This document shows positions 40,087-50,300 of a stretch of DNA of 64,000 nucleotides, piece after piece. Below the pieces are notes generated by a model, which saw only the letters and a list, made by a program, of their open reading frames with translations, was not told the DNA's origin and searched no databases. This DNA comes from Pedobacter sp. SYSU D00535 (lineage in GTDB: Bacteria; Bacteroidota; Bacteroidia; Sphingobacteriales; Sphingobacteriaceae), in assembly GCF_017355855.1 (NCBI RefSeq), contig NZ_JAFEWD010000004.1, positions 248,001-312,000 on the forward strand, given 5' to 3'. The translations under genes were made by a program, and so were the position numbers. Within the stretch, counting starts at the first letter, position 1. Each line of letters begins with the position of its first letter.

Positions 40087-43026
40087 TTAACTGAGTAAAC
40101 GGTCCTGAATTGGAATTGTTATATGAATATGAGTGCCTTCCGGGTGTACCGGAAGTACCGTGATTGTAATAGGACGTTCACTAAACTTACTCAGTAGTTT
40201 AATTCGCTCATTAGTTAATTCCATGCCGCGGCTAACGTGTTCTGTGCTGTACTGCCTCACTGAATTCTCAATTCCGATGCCATCATCAATAATCTCTATA
40301 TGGAGCACTGCGTCGCTCACTTTTTTTATTTTAATCCAGATATTGCCCTCTGAATCTTTAGGCATTAGGCCATGCCAGATTGCGTTTTCTACAAAGGGCT
40401 GAAGAAGCATGGAAGGGATATAAACTTCGTTTCTATCCAGAGCGGTATCAACTTCAATTGAATATTGCATCCTGTCACCAAAACGAAGTTTTTCAAGGGA
40501 GAGGTACAAAGTTAGGTAGCTTACTTCTTCCTCAATAGTGATATAGCTTTTGTTGCAGTTCTCCAGATTTTTACGAATAAGCCGGGCGAATCCAGTAAGT
40601 ACCTGATTGGCCATGGCGTTGTCTTTAGTATTGATGAAGTACTGAATAGAGTTCATCACGTTGAACACAAAGTGAGGGTTCATCATCGCCTGCAATGCTT
40701 GTTGTTCGAGTGATACTATCCGGGTTCTGGCCTGAAGTTCTTCTCTTTCCTTCAATCGCTTGTTTCGATAATGTCTGCTGATAAGGTAGAACAGGCAGTA
40801 AGCAAGTGCAAACAGGATCAGCGTGCGAAACCACCACTTCTTCCAAAAAGGTGGGTTTATTGCGAATTTCACCGTAATTGGATTGCTCCAATCGCTGTTC
40901 ATGCTTCTGGCGCGGAGTTGTAGCTTGTATGCGCCCGGTTCAAGTGCGGCCAGTTCAAGTGTAGTGTTAGCAGTTTCCTTCCACTCCAGATCCGGGTTCA
41001 GCCGGTAGCTGTAGGTAACAGCGTTCGGATGAGCGTAATCCAACCCAATATAATTAAGGGTGATGTTGTTTGCTGAATGAGGAATGATTGCTTCAGAACT
41101 AGGCTGAACAATCTCGTTATTAGCTTTTAGTGAGTTCAAATATAGTTCTGGTGGCGCTTGCTTCTCTAGTTGATTTCTATAATTGAAAACGGACAGCCCG
41201 TTGTTTGTCGCCGCGTAGATAGTATCATCTTTCACGAAAAGGTCGTTTACTTCAGATGAAACTAATCCATGTTCTGTGCTAAAGCTGGTAACAGTCCGGC
41301 CGTTTTGAAAATCGATCTTGCTGATCCCTTTCCCAGTAACAACCCAGGCAGTACTCTTGTCCAAAACGATCTTTTTGCAGATATTCGATACCAGGCCATG
41401 CGTCGTATTTATTACTTCTTTAAGCAAATTATTTTGGAGGACATATACGCCAAACCCGTGGGTTGCACAAATAATCGAGCCGTCGGGTAATTCGGCAATG
41501 TCGGTGATCCTTTTCGACAAACGGTCAGCTTTCTCATACAGGTGGAGTACCTTCCCGTTTTTTTGCAGGCAATGAAGACCTTCGGTATTGGAAAACCATA
41601 AATTTTCCTTCGAGTCATAGAACACCGCAAATGCTCGATAGTGAAGGTGCTGATTATTATCCCCCAATCTACTTTTAGCACTAAAGCTGAGACTGAAATC
41701 GGCATTATTTATAATGTATACGCCAGAGGCCAAAGCAAGTGCTATTTTTCCCGATTTACTAATTGTATATCCTTTTACGGCAAACGAACTGTTATTCTCT
41801 TCTTTTAATAGCCTGACTACCTCACCTTTAAAATTTAACTGTCCAAATTGTTTATCTGATGCAAACCAAATAACATTCCTTTTCCTGTCTGCACTCAGCT
41901 TTTTTATGGGGTTGTATTCCGCCGACCCAATTGTTTTTTTTGCTATTCCTGTACCACTTATGATATTCACAGATCCGTTTCTAAGGCCCAGAACCAGCTT
42001 GTCATTTGTTTTAATTAGGCTATGGACGGCATTTGTAGTTAGGCCGTCAGCTGTACTGTAATACTTGGTACTTTGAGCAAAAGAGGGGAGCATAAAAACC
42101 CCATTGCCAATAGTGCTTATCCAAATGTTATTATCGGCATCTTTTTTAAGATCGGTAATGATGTTCCCCTTTAGGAAGTTTTTTGTTTTACTTTCGCGGG
42201 AGATTAAAAAAACTCCGCTTCCCATAGTACTTAGCCAAACATTTCCACTGTCGACAATAAAGCTGCCAAGGGAGCGGTTCACAATCTTTTCCGGCAGGCT
42301 TTTAACTTGGAAAAAACTGCCGTTGTTGTAGTTGAGTAAGGAACCGTTAGCAATAAAAGCTGGTCCGGCGTTAGGGGTTCGGGTGATTGTTTTGTTATTG
42401 AATGGTTTTAAAGCGAATGGAACCGACACAAAAGTTTGTCCTACTTTTAATAGGCAATAGTTGCTGTTGAGGAATAGCAACTGCCTCTTCTCATTTTCGA
42501 AAATGAAGCAGTTGGCAAGGGAGTACTTCGCTGACTTGTGGAGCCGGTAGTTATGGGAGGCAGTTATTTGAATAAGCAAATTTCGATTGGTTGTAAACCA
42601 GAGGTTTCCTCTAGAATCCTCGAAGAAGGAGACGAAGCTCCCCTGCGAGATAATTTTCTTCAATAGGGGTTCGTTACCAGGATTGTAGAACTTGTTGTTG
42701 TAGAAATAACTTAGCTTGCCATTTAATGTCAGAAACCAGATCCTTCCTTTTGAGTCTTCATGAATCCCAAGTACTTCGTTGTCGGATAGCCCGTTGTCTA
42801 TGGTAAAGAGCTCGAAGGACCGTCCGTTGAATCTATTAACGCCATTTTCAGTTGCAAACCACATAAAGCCCCGTGAGTCCTGGAAGACGGAGTAGACGGT
42901 GGAACTGGCAAGTCCCTGCGCGACGCTATAATTTCTGAACACATATGACTGGGCCCTGCTCTTCGTGGCAAACAAAAAGGCATATAAAATGAGAAAGAAT
43001 AGTATTCTGGCCACGGGCTTCTTCAA
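40087..43026 (-). CDS. Membrane sensor histidine kinase with periplasmic two-component-regulator propeller (LytS type)
   Basis: 979 aa. Signal peptide (about residues 1-25), then about 600 residues of repeated propeller blades with the reg_prop pattern (SVFQDSRGFMWFATENGVNRFNG, GIHEDSKGRIWFLT, SFFEDSRGNLWFTT, TDIAELPDGSIICATHGFGVYV), a Y_Y_Y domain (about 660-740; YSYRLNPDLEWKE), one membrane helix (WFRTLILFALAYCLFYLI), a short coiled coil, and a HisKA_4-like kinase with phospho-His in NPHFVFNVMNSIQYFI and an ATPase domain (DDGIGIEN). Start is TTG. It senses an unknown, possibly carbohydrate, signal. The partner regulator is encoded 7 nt upstream. Confidence 0.94.
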   Translation of the reverse strand: MKKPVARILFFLILYAFLFATKSRAQSYVFRNYSVAQGLASSTVYSVFQDSRGFMWFATENGVNRFNGRSFELFTIDNGLSDNEVLGIHEDSKGRIWFLTLNGKLSYFYNNKFYNPGNEPLLKKIISQGSFVSFFEDSRGNLWFTTNRNLLIQITASHNYRLHKSAKYSLANCFIFENEKRQLLFLNSNYCLLKVGQTFVSVPFALKPFNNKTITRTPNAGPAFIANGSLLNYNNGSFFQVKSLPEKIVNRSLGSFIVDSGNVWLSTMGSGVFLISRESKTKNFLKGNIITDLKKDADNNIWISTIGNGVFMLPSFAQSTKYYSTADGLTTNAVHSLIKTNDKLVLGLRNGSVNIISGTGIAKKTIGSAEYNPIKKLSADRKRNVIWFASDKQFGQLNFKGEVVRLLKEENNSSFAVKGYTISKSGKIALALASGVYIINNADFSLSFSAKSRLGDNNQHLHYRAFAVFYDSKENLWFSNTEGLHCLQKNGKVLHLYEKADRLSKRITDIAELPDGSIICATHGFGVYVLQNNLLKEVINTTHGLVSNICKKIVLDKSTAWVVTGKGISKIDFQNGRTVTSFSTEHGLVSSEVNDLFVKDDTIYAATNNGLSVFNYRNQLEKQAPPELYLNSLKANNEIVQPSSEAIIPHSANNITLNYIGLDYAHPNAVTYSYRLNPDLEWKETANTTLELAALEPGAYKLQLRARSMNSDWSNPITVKFAINPPFWKKWWFRTLILFALAYCLFYLISRHYRNKRLKEREELQARTRIVSLEQQALQAMMNPHFVFNVMNSIQYFINTKDNAMANQVLTGFARLIRKNLENCNKSYITIEEEVSYLTLYLSLEKLRFGDRMQYSIEVDTALDRNEVYIPSMLLQPFVENAIWHGLMPKDSEGNIWIKIKKVSDAVLHIEIIDDGIGIENSVRQYSTEHVSRGMELTNERIKLLSKFSERPITITVLPVHPEGTHIHITIPIQDRLLS

Positions 43027-43033
43027 AATCTCT

Positions 43034-43819
43034 TTATTTATTGAAATAATTCTTTGCCTTTTCCTGAAATTCTGTAGCTCTTCTTCTAGAAACCGGCAAT
43101 GTTACGCCGTTGCTTAGAATAATTTGCCAGCCGTTCTTGTTTACATAGCTTTTTATGTACCGAAAGTTCACGATCACCGATTTGTGGATCCTTAGGAACT
43201 CTTGGGGGTCCAAAGAGTCTTCGATCTCCTTCAATGGTTTAGAGATAACCAATTTCTCGCCATCCTGAAGATGGAATTCTGAATAATTGCTATCTGCTTC
43301 TACATAAATGATATCGGCTGTATCAATCACATTAAAGCCGTAAGTGTTTGGAAGGGTGATTTTTTTCTGAGTTCGGGAGGCGGAAGAGGTGGGTTGGCTA
43401 CTTTCATCGCTTTCCCGACTGCTAAGTGATTCAGGCGTTCGGGGCGATGTCAAATTTGCCCATGCTTCTGCTTTGGATACAGCTGTTTTAAGTTCTTCAA
43501 TATCTATAGGCTTCAACAGGTAGTCAATCGCATTTGCTTTCAACGCTTTCAGCGCATACTGATCATAAGCGGTAGTGAAAATGACTCGGATGTTTCTCTC
43601 TTGCAGTGCAGGTAATAGCTCGAAGCCGTTCTCTTTAGGCATAGCGATGTCCAGAAAAACAAGGTTAAAAACCTGCGCACTAATAAGCTGTCGTGCTTCT
43701 GAGACAGATTTAACAATGCCTGCTACTTGCACTTCAGGACAGTTCTCTTGTATCAGAAAATAAAGAGATTTCCTGCTGTACTCTTCGTCGTCTACTATAA
43801 GAGCCTTCAAAGTTGTCAT
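43034..43819 (-). CDS. LytTR-family response regulator
   Basis: 261 aa. Receiver domain (residues 1-120): ALIVDDEEYSR (acidic pair), FLDIAMPKENG (phospho-Asp), TTAYDQYALKALKANAIDYLLKPI (Thr and Lys switch). A Ser/Thr-rich linker (about 125-150; SPRTPESLSSRESDES) leads to a LytTR DNA-binding domain with YVEADSNYSEFHL and FLRIHKSVIVNFRYI. Controls genes in response to the kinase encoded immediately downstream. Targets are unknown. Confidence 0.95.
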   Translation of the reverse strand: MTTLKALIVDDEEYSRKSLYFLIQENCPEVQVAGIVKSVSEARQLISAQVFNLVFLDIAMPKENGFELLPALQERNIRVIFTTAYDQYALKALKANAIDYLLKPIDIEELKTAVSKAEAWANLTSPRTPESLSSRESDESSQPTSSASRTQKKITLPNTYGFNVIDTADIIYVEADSNYSEFHLQDGEKLVISKPLKEIEDSLDPQEFLRIHKSVIVNFRYIKSYVNKNGWQIILSNGVTLPVSRRRATEFQEKAKNYFNK

Positions 43820-43876
43820 AGTTTCGGCTGAAATTACCGAAAATCAGCCGAACAGCCCAAGGCAGTTAAAGTATTT

Positions 43877-45001
43877 TTAGTAGTTAATCTGTTGCTCCTC
43901 AATCTGAGCGGGCATTTCTCTGAATCCGTACTGTTGGTTTCTCAGTTGCGGCTCAAACCCTGCTTCTCGGATGGATTCCTGGATGCCTTTAGCAGTAAAA
44001 CGATGGGGCGCACCTGCTGCACTAACCACATTCTCCTCAATCATGATCGACCCAAAGTCGTTAGCACCTGCATGGAGGCATATTTGTGCTACCGGCTTTC
44101 CTACTGTTAACCAGGACGCCTGAATGTTTTTGATGTTTGGAAGCATGATGCGGCTTAATGCAATCATTCGGATGTATTCGTCGGCCGTCACATGATTGCT
44201 GATCCCCCTCACACGTTTCAGAAGGGTGCCGTCGTCCTGAAAAGGCCAGGGGATAAAGGCAATAAAACCTTTTGCCTCAGCAGGTTTTTCAGATTGTACT
44301 TGTCTGATCCAAACCAAATGCTCGAAGCGCTCTTCCAAAGTTTCCACGTGACCAAACATCATAGTCGCTGATGTGCTAAGGCCCAGCTGATGTGCTGCCC
44401 GCATAACATCAAGCCATTCCTGGCCACCGCATTTACCCTTTGATATGAGTCTTCGCACCCTGTCATTTAGAATTTCTGCACCAGCTCCAGGGAGAGAGTC
44501 CAGACCCGCTTCCATCAATGCTTTCAGAACCTCCAAGTGGGAGAGTCCCTCCAGCTTAGAGATATGAGCAATTTCGGGTGGTCCGAGTGAATGGAGTTTA
44601 AGAGTAGGATAGAGCTCTTTCAATTGTTTAAACAGGTCAACATAAAATTGAAGACCGAGATCGGGGTGATGTCCGCCCTGAAGTAACAGCTGGTCGCCTC
44701 CGTATTTAAAAGTCTCCTCTATTTTTTGTTTGTAGGTTTCAATGTCTGTGATATAACTTTCTTCATGCCCCGGTCGACGGAAGAAGTTGCAGAACTTGCA
44801 GTTAGCAATGCAAACATTTGTTGTATTTACATTCCTGTCTATCTGCCAGGTTACTTTCCCATGTGGCACTTGTTCTTTTCTAAGTTCGTTGGCCACCTGC
44901 ATCAACTCAGCTGTTGCTGCATTTTTAAACAGATATACCCCCTCTTCTATGGAAAGGAAATCGTAGGCCCGCGCCCTCTGCAATAAGTCCTGAATGTTCA
45001 T
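43877..45001 (-). CDS. mqnC: Cyclic dehypoxanthinyl futalosine synthase
   Basis: 374 aa radical-SAM enzyme of the futalosine menaquinone pathway. The cluster motif is C-x3-C-x2-C in NVCIANCKFCNFFR; then LLQGGHHPDLG, SLPGAGAEILNDRVRR and ASWLTVGKPVAQICLHAGANDFGSIMIEENVV, which separate MqnC from its relative MqnE. It cyclises dehypoxanthine futalosine. I use ATG 45001: TATCTTTG at 45007-45014 overlaps the alternative GTG at 45007. The other mqn genes are not in the window. Confidence 0.93.
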   Translation of the reverse strand: MNIQDLLQRARAYDFLSIEEGVYLFKNAATAELMQVANELRKEQVPHGKVTWQIDRNVNTTNVCIANCKFCNFFRRPGHEESYITDIETYKQKIEETFKYGGDQLLLQGGHHPDLGLQFYVDLFKQLKELYPTLKLHSLGPPEIAHISKLEGLSHLEVLKALMEAGLDSLPGAGAEILNDRVRRLISKGKCGGQEWLDVMRAAHQLGLSTSATMMFGHVETLEERFEHLVWIRQVQSEKPAEAKGFIAFIPWPFQDDGTLLKRVRGISNHVTADEYIRMIALSRIMLPNIKNIQASWLTVGKPVAQICLHAGANDFGSIMIEENVVSAAGAPHRFTAKGIQESIREAGFEPQLRNQQYGFREMPAQIEEQQINY

Positions 45002-45006
45002 CGTCA

Positions 45007-45014
45007 CAAAGATA
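45007..45014 (-). promoter_or_regulatory. mqnC promoter -7 box (TATCTTTG)
   Basis: Five nt before ATG 45001; excludes the GTG start that overlaps it. Confidence 0.6.
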
Positions 45015-45075
45015 GTTAGTTGGCAGAAGGGTAGCTAAGTAATTCTAATTTCCGCCGTCAGTTGGTGGTAATAAT

Positions 45076-46065
45076 TTAAGATCTTTTGTTTTTTTCTGTC
45101 AGGTGCCAGATAATTTTTTCTGCGTGTTCCCTTGAATTCTCAATAAATAAAGAATGGGTGTTCATCCCTCCGCAAACTACCCCTGCCAAGTATAATCCCT
45201 TAATATTAGTTTCCATTGTTTGAGGATTATAAGTAGGACTGAGGATTTCATCCTCAGAAAGGGTAATGCCAAGTGTCCGAAGAAAGTTGAAGTTGGGTTG
45301 ATAGCCTGTCATCGCTAATACAAAGTCGTTTTTAAGAGTGACTTTGCCTTCGGGTGTTTGAATATCTATTTCGTCTTCCCGGACTTCTGTCAACTCAGAG
45401 CAAAAGAACGCTTGAATGCTTCCTTCTTTAATACGATTTTCTATGTCTGGTTTTACCCAGTACTTAACTCGGTTTCCTATCGAGTTTCCTCTGATAATCA
45501 TCGTCACCTCAGCCCCTTTTCTGAAAGTCTCCAATGCCACATCTACTGAAGAGTTATTTGCACCTACTACCGCTACCTTCTGAAAGGCATAAAAGTGGGG
45601 ATCCTGGTAATAGTGGCGTACCTTTGAAAGGTGCTCCCCTGGTATATCCATGGTTGCAGGGATGTCGTAGAAGCCGGTAGCTACAATGATATTAGTGGCC
45701 TTATAACTTGATTTTGTTGTTTCCACAGCGAAGTTTTCTCCTGTTTCCTTAACTGTAGTTACTGACTCGAAAAGCCGGATGTTGAGATTATAATGAACAG
45801 CAACTCTCCGGTAATATTCTAACGCTTCTGCGCGGGTAGGTTTTGGATTAATAGAGACAAAGGGAATATTGCCGATTTCCAGCCGCTCGGAAGTAGAGAA
45901 AAAAGTCATGTTAACAGGGTAGTGATATAGCGAATTCACTAAACATCCTTTTTCAATAATTACATAGCTTAGTCCTGCTTTTAAAGCTTCAATGCCACAA
46001 GCAAGGCCAATAGGTCCGGCACCAATGATCAGTACGTCTACCGAATGATCTTCTTTAATCTCCAT
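45076..46065 (-). CDS. YpdA-family FAD/NAD(P)-dependent oxidoreductase
   Basis: 329 aa thioredoxin-reductase-like flavoprotein. FAD motif IIGAGPIGLACGIEALKAG near the N-terminus, YPVNMTFFSTSERLEIGNIPF, NAD(P) motif VVGANNSSVDVALE (a GANNSS variant), and the second FAD motif NIKGLYLAGVVCGG near the C-terminus. YpdA proteins reduce bacillithiol disulfide in Firmicutes; members in Bacteroidota are annotated as putative bacillithiol reductases, which I cannot confirm here. It lacks the CxxC of thioredoxin reductase. Confidence 0.88.
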   Translation of the reverse strand: MEIKEDHSVDVLIIGAGPIGLACGIEALKAGLSYVIIEKGCLVNSLYHYPVNMTFFSTSERLEIGNIPFVSINPKPTRAEALEYYRRVAVHYNLNIRLFESVTTVKETGENFAVETTKSSYKATNIIVATGFYDIPATMDIPGEHLSKVRHYYQDPHFYAFQKVAVVGANNSSVDVALETFRKGAEVTMIIRGNSIGNRVKYWVKPDIENRIKEGSIQAFFCSELTEVREDEIDIQTPEGKVTLKNDFVLAMTGYQPNFNFLRTLGITLSEDEILSPTYNPQTMETNIKGLYLAGVVCGGMNTHSLFIENSREHAEKIIWHLTEKNKRS

Positions 46066-46123
46066 TTTTTAAGTTAATTCGACAAGAACAATATTGTTTG
46101 CGAAAAGCACGAGTCGTGATAAC

Positions 46124-46160
46124 AAAAAAGGCCGCTTCGGGTAACGAAGCAGCCTTTTTC
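46124..46160 (-). terminator. Intrinsic terminator after the transaldolase gene
   Basis: AAAGGC(T)GCTTCG-TTACC-CGAAGC(G)GCCTTTT with T-run on the minus strand. Confidence 0.9.
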
Positions 46161-46175
46161 TAGTATGTTGTGTTT

Positions 46176-46835
46176 TTACTTTCCAGCCGCTTTCGCATGA
46201 TCAGCTAGGAACTGAGCTAAACCGTTATCAGTAAGGGGGTGCTTCAACAAGGCAGCAATAGCTGATAGAGGAGCAGTAATTACATCCGAACCAATTTTAG
46301 CACATTCAATAATATGCATTGGATGACGTACCGAGGCTGCAAGAATTTGTGTAGTGTAACCGTAGTTGTCAAATATGGTACGGATGTCTTCAATTAAAGC
46401 AAGGCCATCTGTAGAAACATCATCTAATCTTCCAATAAATGGAGAAACATAGGTCGCTCCTGCTTTGGCAGCCAGTAGAGCCTGACCAGCAGAAAAAACG
46501 AGCGTACAATTAGTTTTGATACCTTTAGAGGTGAAGTATTTGATGGCTTTTACGCCGTCTTTAATCATAGGCACTTTTACCACAATGCGCTCATGTAATT
46601 TGGCAAGCTCTTCGCCTTCTTTAATGATCTCATTGTAACTAGTAGCAATTACTTCTGCACTTACGTCTCCGTCGGTAATTTCGCAAATCGCTTTATAATG
46701 GTTGATAATGTTATCCTGGCCTGTAATTCCTTCTTTAGCCATTAAGCTGGGATTGGTAGTTACACCATCTAAAACGCCCATTTCATGTGCTTCTTTAATC
46801 TGAGCAAGATTTGCGGTATCAATAAAAAACTTCAT
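46176..46835 (-). CDS. Transaldolase / fructose-6-phosphate aldolase family
   Basis: 219 aa TIM barrel. Opening [36 protein letters not shown] is the class of short transaldolases; Schiff-base Lys is in [11 protein letters not shown], with [32 protein letters not shown] behind it. Members either transfer dihydroxyacetone in the pentose phosphate pathway or cleave fructose 6-phosphate; which one cannot be told from sequence. No clear -7 box was found upstream; it lies just left of the SRP RNA gene. Confidence 0.92.
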   Translation of the reverse strand: MKFFIDTANLAQIKEAHEMGVLDGVTTNPSLMAKEGITGQDNIINHYKAICEITDGDVSAEVIATSYNEIIKEGEELAKLHERIVVKVPMIKDGVKAIKYFTSKGIKTNCTLVFSAGQALLAAKAGATYVSPFIGRLDDVSTDGLALIEDIRTIFDNYGYTTQILAASVRHPMHIIECAKIGSDVITAPLSAIAALLKHPLTDNGLAQFLADHAKAAGK

Positions 46836-46918
46836 GTTGTATTAGGATTAAACTGCTTCTGGAGAATGAGAATGAATAATATAAGATCGAGGACAAAGCA
46901 GATGAAAAAATAAAAAAT

Positions 46919-47015
46919 GGGCTAGCACCTTCTATCGCACCGCTACAACCCTCTACCCTTGCTGCGTTCCCACCCTGGGGGAGTTCAAGAGGAGCTGGTC
47001 GTAGAAGACTAACCC
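46919..47015 (-). ncRNA. ffs: Signal recognition particle RNA (4.5S, small bacterial type)
   Basis: About 97 nt. The apical domain-IV loop is recognisable on the minus strand: CCCCCAGG...GGGAAC-GCAGCAAGGG, carrying the GGAA-like tetraloop region and the conserved AGCA of the Ffh-binding internal loop. The ends pair as GGGTTAG/CTAGCCC. A TACTTTTG promoter box lies 5 nt before the 5' end, exactly where expected, and a T-rich run (ATTTTTTATTTTTT) follows the 3' end. With Ffh it targets nascent membrane proteins. Overlapping ORFs on this stretch are shadows. Confidence 0.92.
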
Positions 47016-47019
47016 GCGA

Positions 47020-47027
47020 CAAAAGTA
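47020..47027 (-). promoter_or_regulatory. ffs promoter -7 box (TACTTTTG)
   Basis: TAnnTTTG match placing transcription start at about 47015-47016, equal to the RNA 5' end. Confidence 0.75.
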
Positions 47028-47321
47028 GAAATTATTTCATATGAACCTAGAAAAATCTGAAAAAAAGAATAGAAGGTACTTAGGAAAAGTATGAGATAAA
47101 TCATAAGAAAACAGGTATTAAGAGCAAAAAAGGGGAAATTGTTTTAGTGTAGCGTTAAAAAAATGTTATCTCTGTGTCATCCGAGTGAAAAGAGATTGTT
47201 AATCATTTAATAAATCTCTATTAAATTTATGAATTCTTCAAGTAATCAAAGCAATAGGAGGGAAGTTTTAAAGAAAATGCAAAAATCCTTGGTTGCTTCA
47301 TGATTTTGCCTAAAAATGAGT

Positions 47322-47329
47322 ACTTTCGT
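47322..47329 (+). promoter_or_regulatory. Likely gltB -7 box (TACTTTCG)
   Basis: One mismatch to TAnnTTTG, 20 nt before the ATG. The remaining ~290 nt back to the ffs promoter hold no gene; a 7-bp inverted repeat AGAGATT/AATCTCT at 47191-47219 is the only other structure I see. Confidence 0.45.
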
Positions 47330-47349
47330 GAATTACCATTATAATTCTG

Positions 47350-50300
47350 ATGAAGCAAACCGGAAATGACCAGCAGGGATTATATCGCCCTGAATTTGAA
47401 CACGACTCTTGTGGAGTAGGTTTTATTACGAACATTAATGGCCAGAAATCGCACCAGATCGTTTCGGACGCTCTAACTATACTAGAGAATATGGAACACC
47501 GCGGTGCTTGCGGCTGTGATCCTGAAACAGGTGATGGTGCCGGAATTTTGATGCAATTGCCGCATGAATTCCTTATGGAAGAGTGTATCGCTTTAGATAT
47601 ACATCTTTCGGAGCCGGGTCATTATGGAACAGGATTGATTTTCTTTCCGAAGGAAATTGCAATTAAGGAAGCTTGTCGCGCTGTGATTGTTAGCGCTGCA
47701 GAAAAGCTGGGTTTACCTCTGTTGGGTTTCAGGAAGCTTCCTGTTAATCCAAGTGTAGTTGGTGAAACTTCACTTGCGGTTGAACCGGATGCAGAGCATT
47801 TGTTTATTGGCCGTCCTTCAACTATTCTAACGGTTGAAGATTTTGAAAGAAAGCTTTATGTTCTACGTCGTTTAATTACGAAAAATGTAAATGAATCGGT
47901 TGCGAATGGAAGTGATTTTTATATCGCCTCTCTTTCCAGTCGTATCCTTGTTTATAAAGGTCAGTTGACCACCTATCAGTTACGTACCTATTATACAGAT
48001 TTGCAGGATGAGCGTTTAACCTCTGCTTTCGGTATGGTACACAGCCGTTTTTCTACCAATACGTTTCCTTCCTGGAAGCTGGCCCAACCATTTCGGTTCA
48101 TGGCCCATAATGGTGAGATCAACACGCTTACTGGTAATTTAAACTGGTTTTATTCTGGTATCAGATCATACGCATCGTCTTTCTTCAGTTCAGAAGAGAT
48201 GGATATCATCCTTCCGGTAATTGACAGCAATCAGTCGGACTCTGCATGTTTGGATAACGTAGTAGAAGTGTTGGTGCATACTGGCCGTTCTTTGCCCCAT
48301 GTGATGATGATGCTGGTTCCTGAAGCATGGGACGGAAATGAGCACATGGATCCGTTGAAGAAGGCCTTCTATGAGTTTCATGCTACTATGATGGAGCCAT
48401 GGGACGGTCCGGCTGCTTTGACCTTTACCGACGGTAAACAAATTGGTGCACTGCTTGACAGAAACGGTCTGCGTCCTTTGCGTTACGCTACAACCAGCGA
48501 TAATCGCGTTATTGTAGCTTCAGAGGCCGGAGCTCTTCCTGTAGACGAAGCGATTATTACGAAGAAAGGTCGTCTTCAGCCAGGTAAAATGTTATTGATT
48601 GACATTGCTGAAGGTAAGATAATTACAGACGAAGAAATTAAGACAAAAATCGCATCGTCTCAACCTTACGGTGAGTGGTTGGAAAACTATAAAATTAGAA
48701 TAGAAGAACTTCCTGAACCTCGGGTAGCTTTTACTAATCTTTCCAAAGATGCGGTATTGAAATATCAGCAGGTATTCGGGTATACTAGAGAGGATATTGA
48801 GACCATTATTAAGGCAATGGCTGTTGATGGTAAAGAGCCTATCGGTTCAATGGGTACTGATGTTCCATTGGCGGTTCTTTCTGATCGTCCTCAACACTTA
48901 TCGAGCTATTTTAAGCAGTTCTTTGCTCAGGTAACTAATCCGCCGATCGATCCTATTCGTGAGCGGATGGTAATGAGTTTGGCTACTTTTATCGGTAGCA
49001 ATGGTAACTTGTTTGATGAGGATAAAATGCATTGCCATTGTGTGGCCTTGCAGCAACCTATCCTTACTAATCTGGAGCTGGAAAAGCTTAGAAGTATTGA
49101 TACGGGCATGTTCAATGCGAAAACCATTCAAACATACTTTAAAGCAGACGGTCAGCCGGGTTCTCTTCAAAACGGGCTGGAAAGACTTTGTCGCTATGCT
49201 GAAGATGCGGTAAATGATGGCTTTGAAGTATTGATTTTATCCGATAGAGCGGTAGATTCTCAGCATGCTCCGATTCCTTCGCTGTTAGCTGTATCTGCGG
49301 TTCATCATCACCTGATTAAAAAGGGTTACCGGGGACAAGTAGGCTTAGTTGTAGAGGCTGGAGACGTTTGGGAAGTACATCATTTCGCTTGTCTTCTTGG
49401 TTTTGGCGCTACTGCTATCAACCCATACCTTGCGCTTGAAACAATTCATGCGTTGAAAGAAGAAGGAAAACTAGAGACATCACTCGAGTTCAAATATCTT
49501 TCTAAAAACTATATCAAGTCTGTGTGTGATGGTCTGTTGAAGATTTTCTCTAAGATGGGAATCTCGACGCTTCAGTCTTATCACGGAGCGCAGATTTTTG
49601 AGATCCTAGGAATTAACAAGACTGTAGTTGATAAATATTTCTGTGGCGCGGTAACGCGTATTGGCGGATTAGGATTGGATGAAATCGCCAAAGAAACGTT
49701 GTTTAAACACAATAACGGATTTATCCACTCTAAACCGGAAGAGCAGTTGCTTCCTGAAGGAGGTATCTATCAGTGGAAACGCAGGGGAGAGGCGCATTTG
49801 TTCAATCCTCAAACAGTCCACTTGCTGCAACAAGCAACCAGAACTGGTGACTATAGCGTTTATAAGAGCTACGCTAAACTTGTAAACGACCAGTCGGAGA
49901 AAATGTATACGCTTCGTGGATTGTTCGACTTTGCTCATCACCGTGAGCCGGTTCCACTTTCTGAAGTAGAGCCAATTGAATCGATCATGAAACGCTTTGC
50001 AACAGGTGCGATGTCTTTCGGTTCAATTTCTCACGAAGCTCACAGTACCCTGGCTATCGCCATGAACAGAATCGGCGGAAGAAGCAACACGGGAGAAGGT
50101 GGAGAGGACGAAATTCGTTATCAACCTCTTCCAAATGGAGATTCCATGCGTTCTTCTATCAAGCAGGTTGCTTCCGGACGTTTCGGGGTAACTTCTTACT
50201 ACCTGACTAATGCGGATGAGCTTCAAATCAAAATGGCTCAGGGTGCTAAACCAGGTGAAGGAGGTCAGCTACCAGGTGATAAAGTCGATCCATGGATTGC

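Noticed and set aside
46819-47022. 67-aa ORF across the SRP RNA gene
   Set aside because: Fully explained by the SRP RNA and its promoter.
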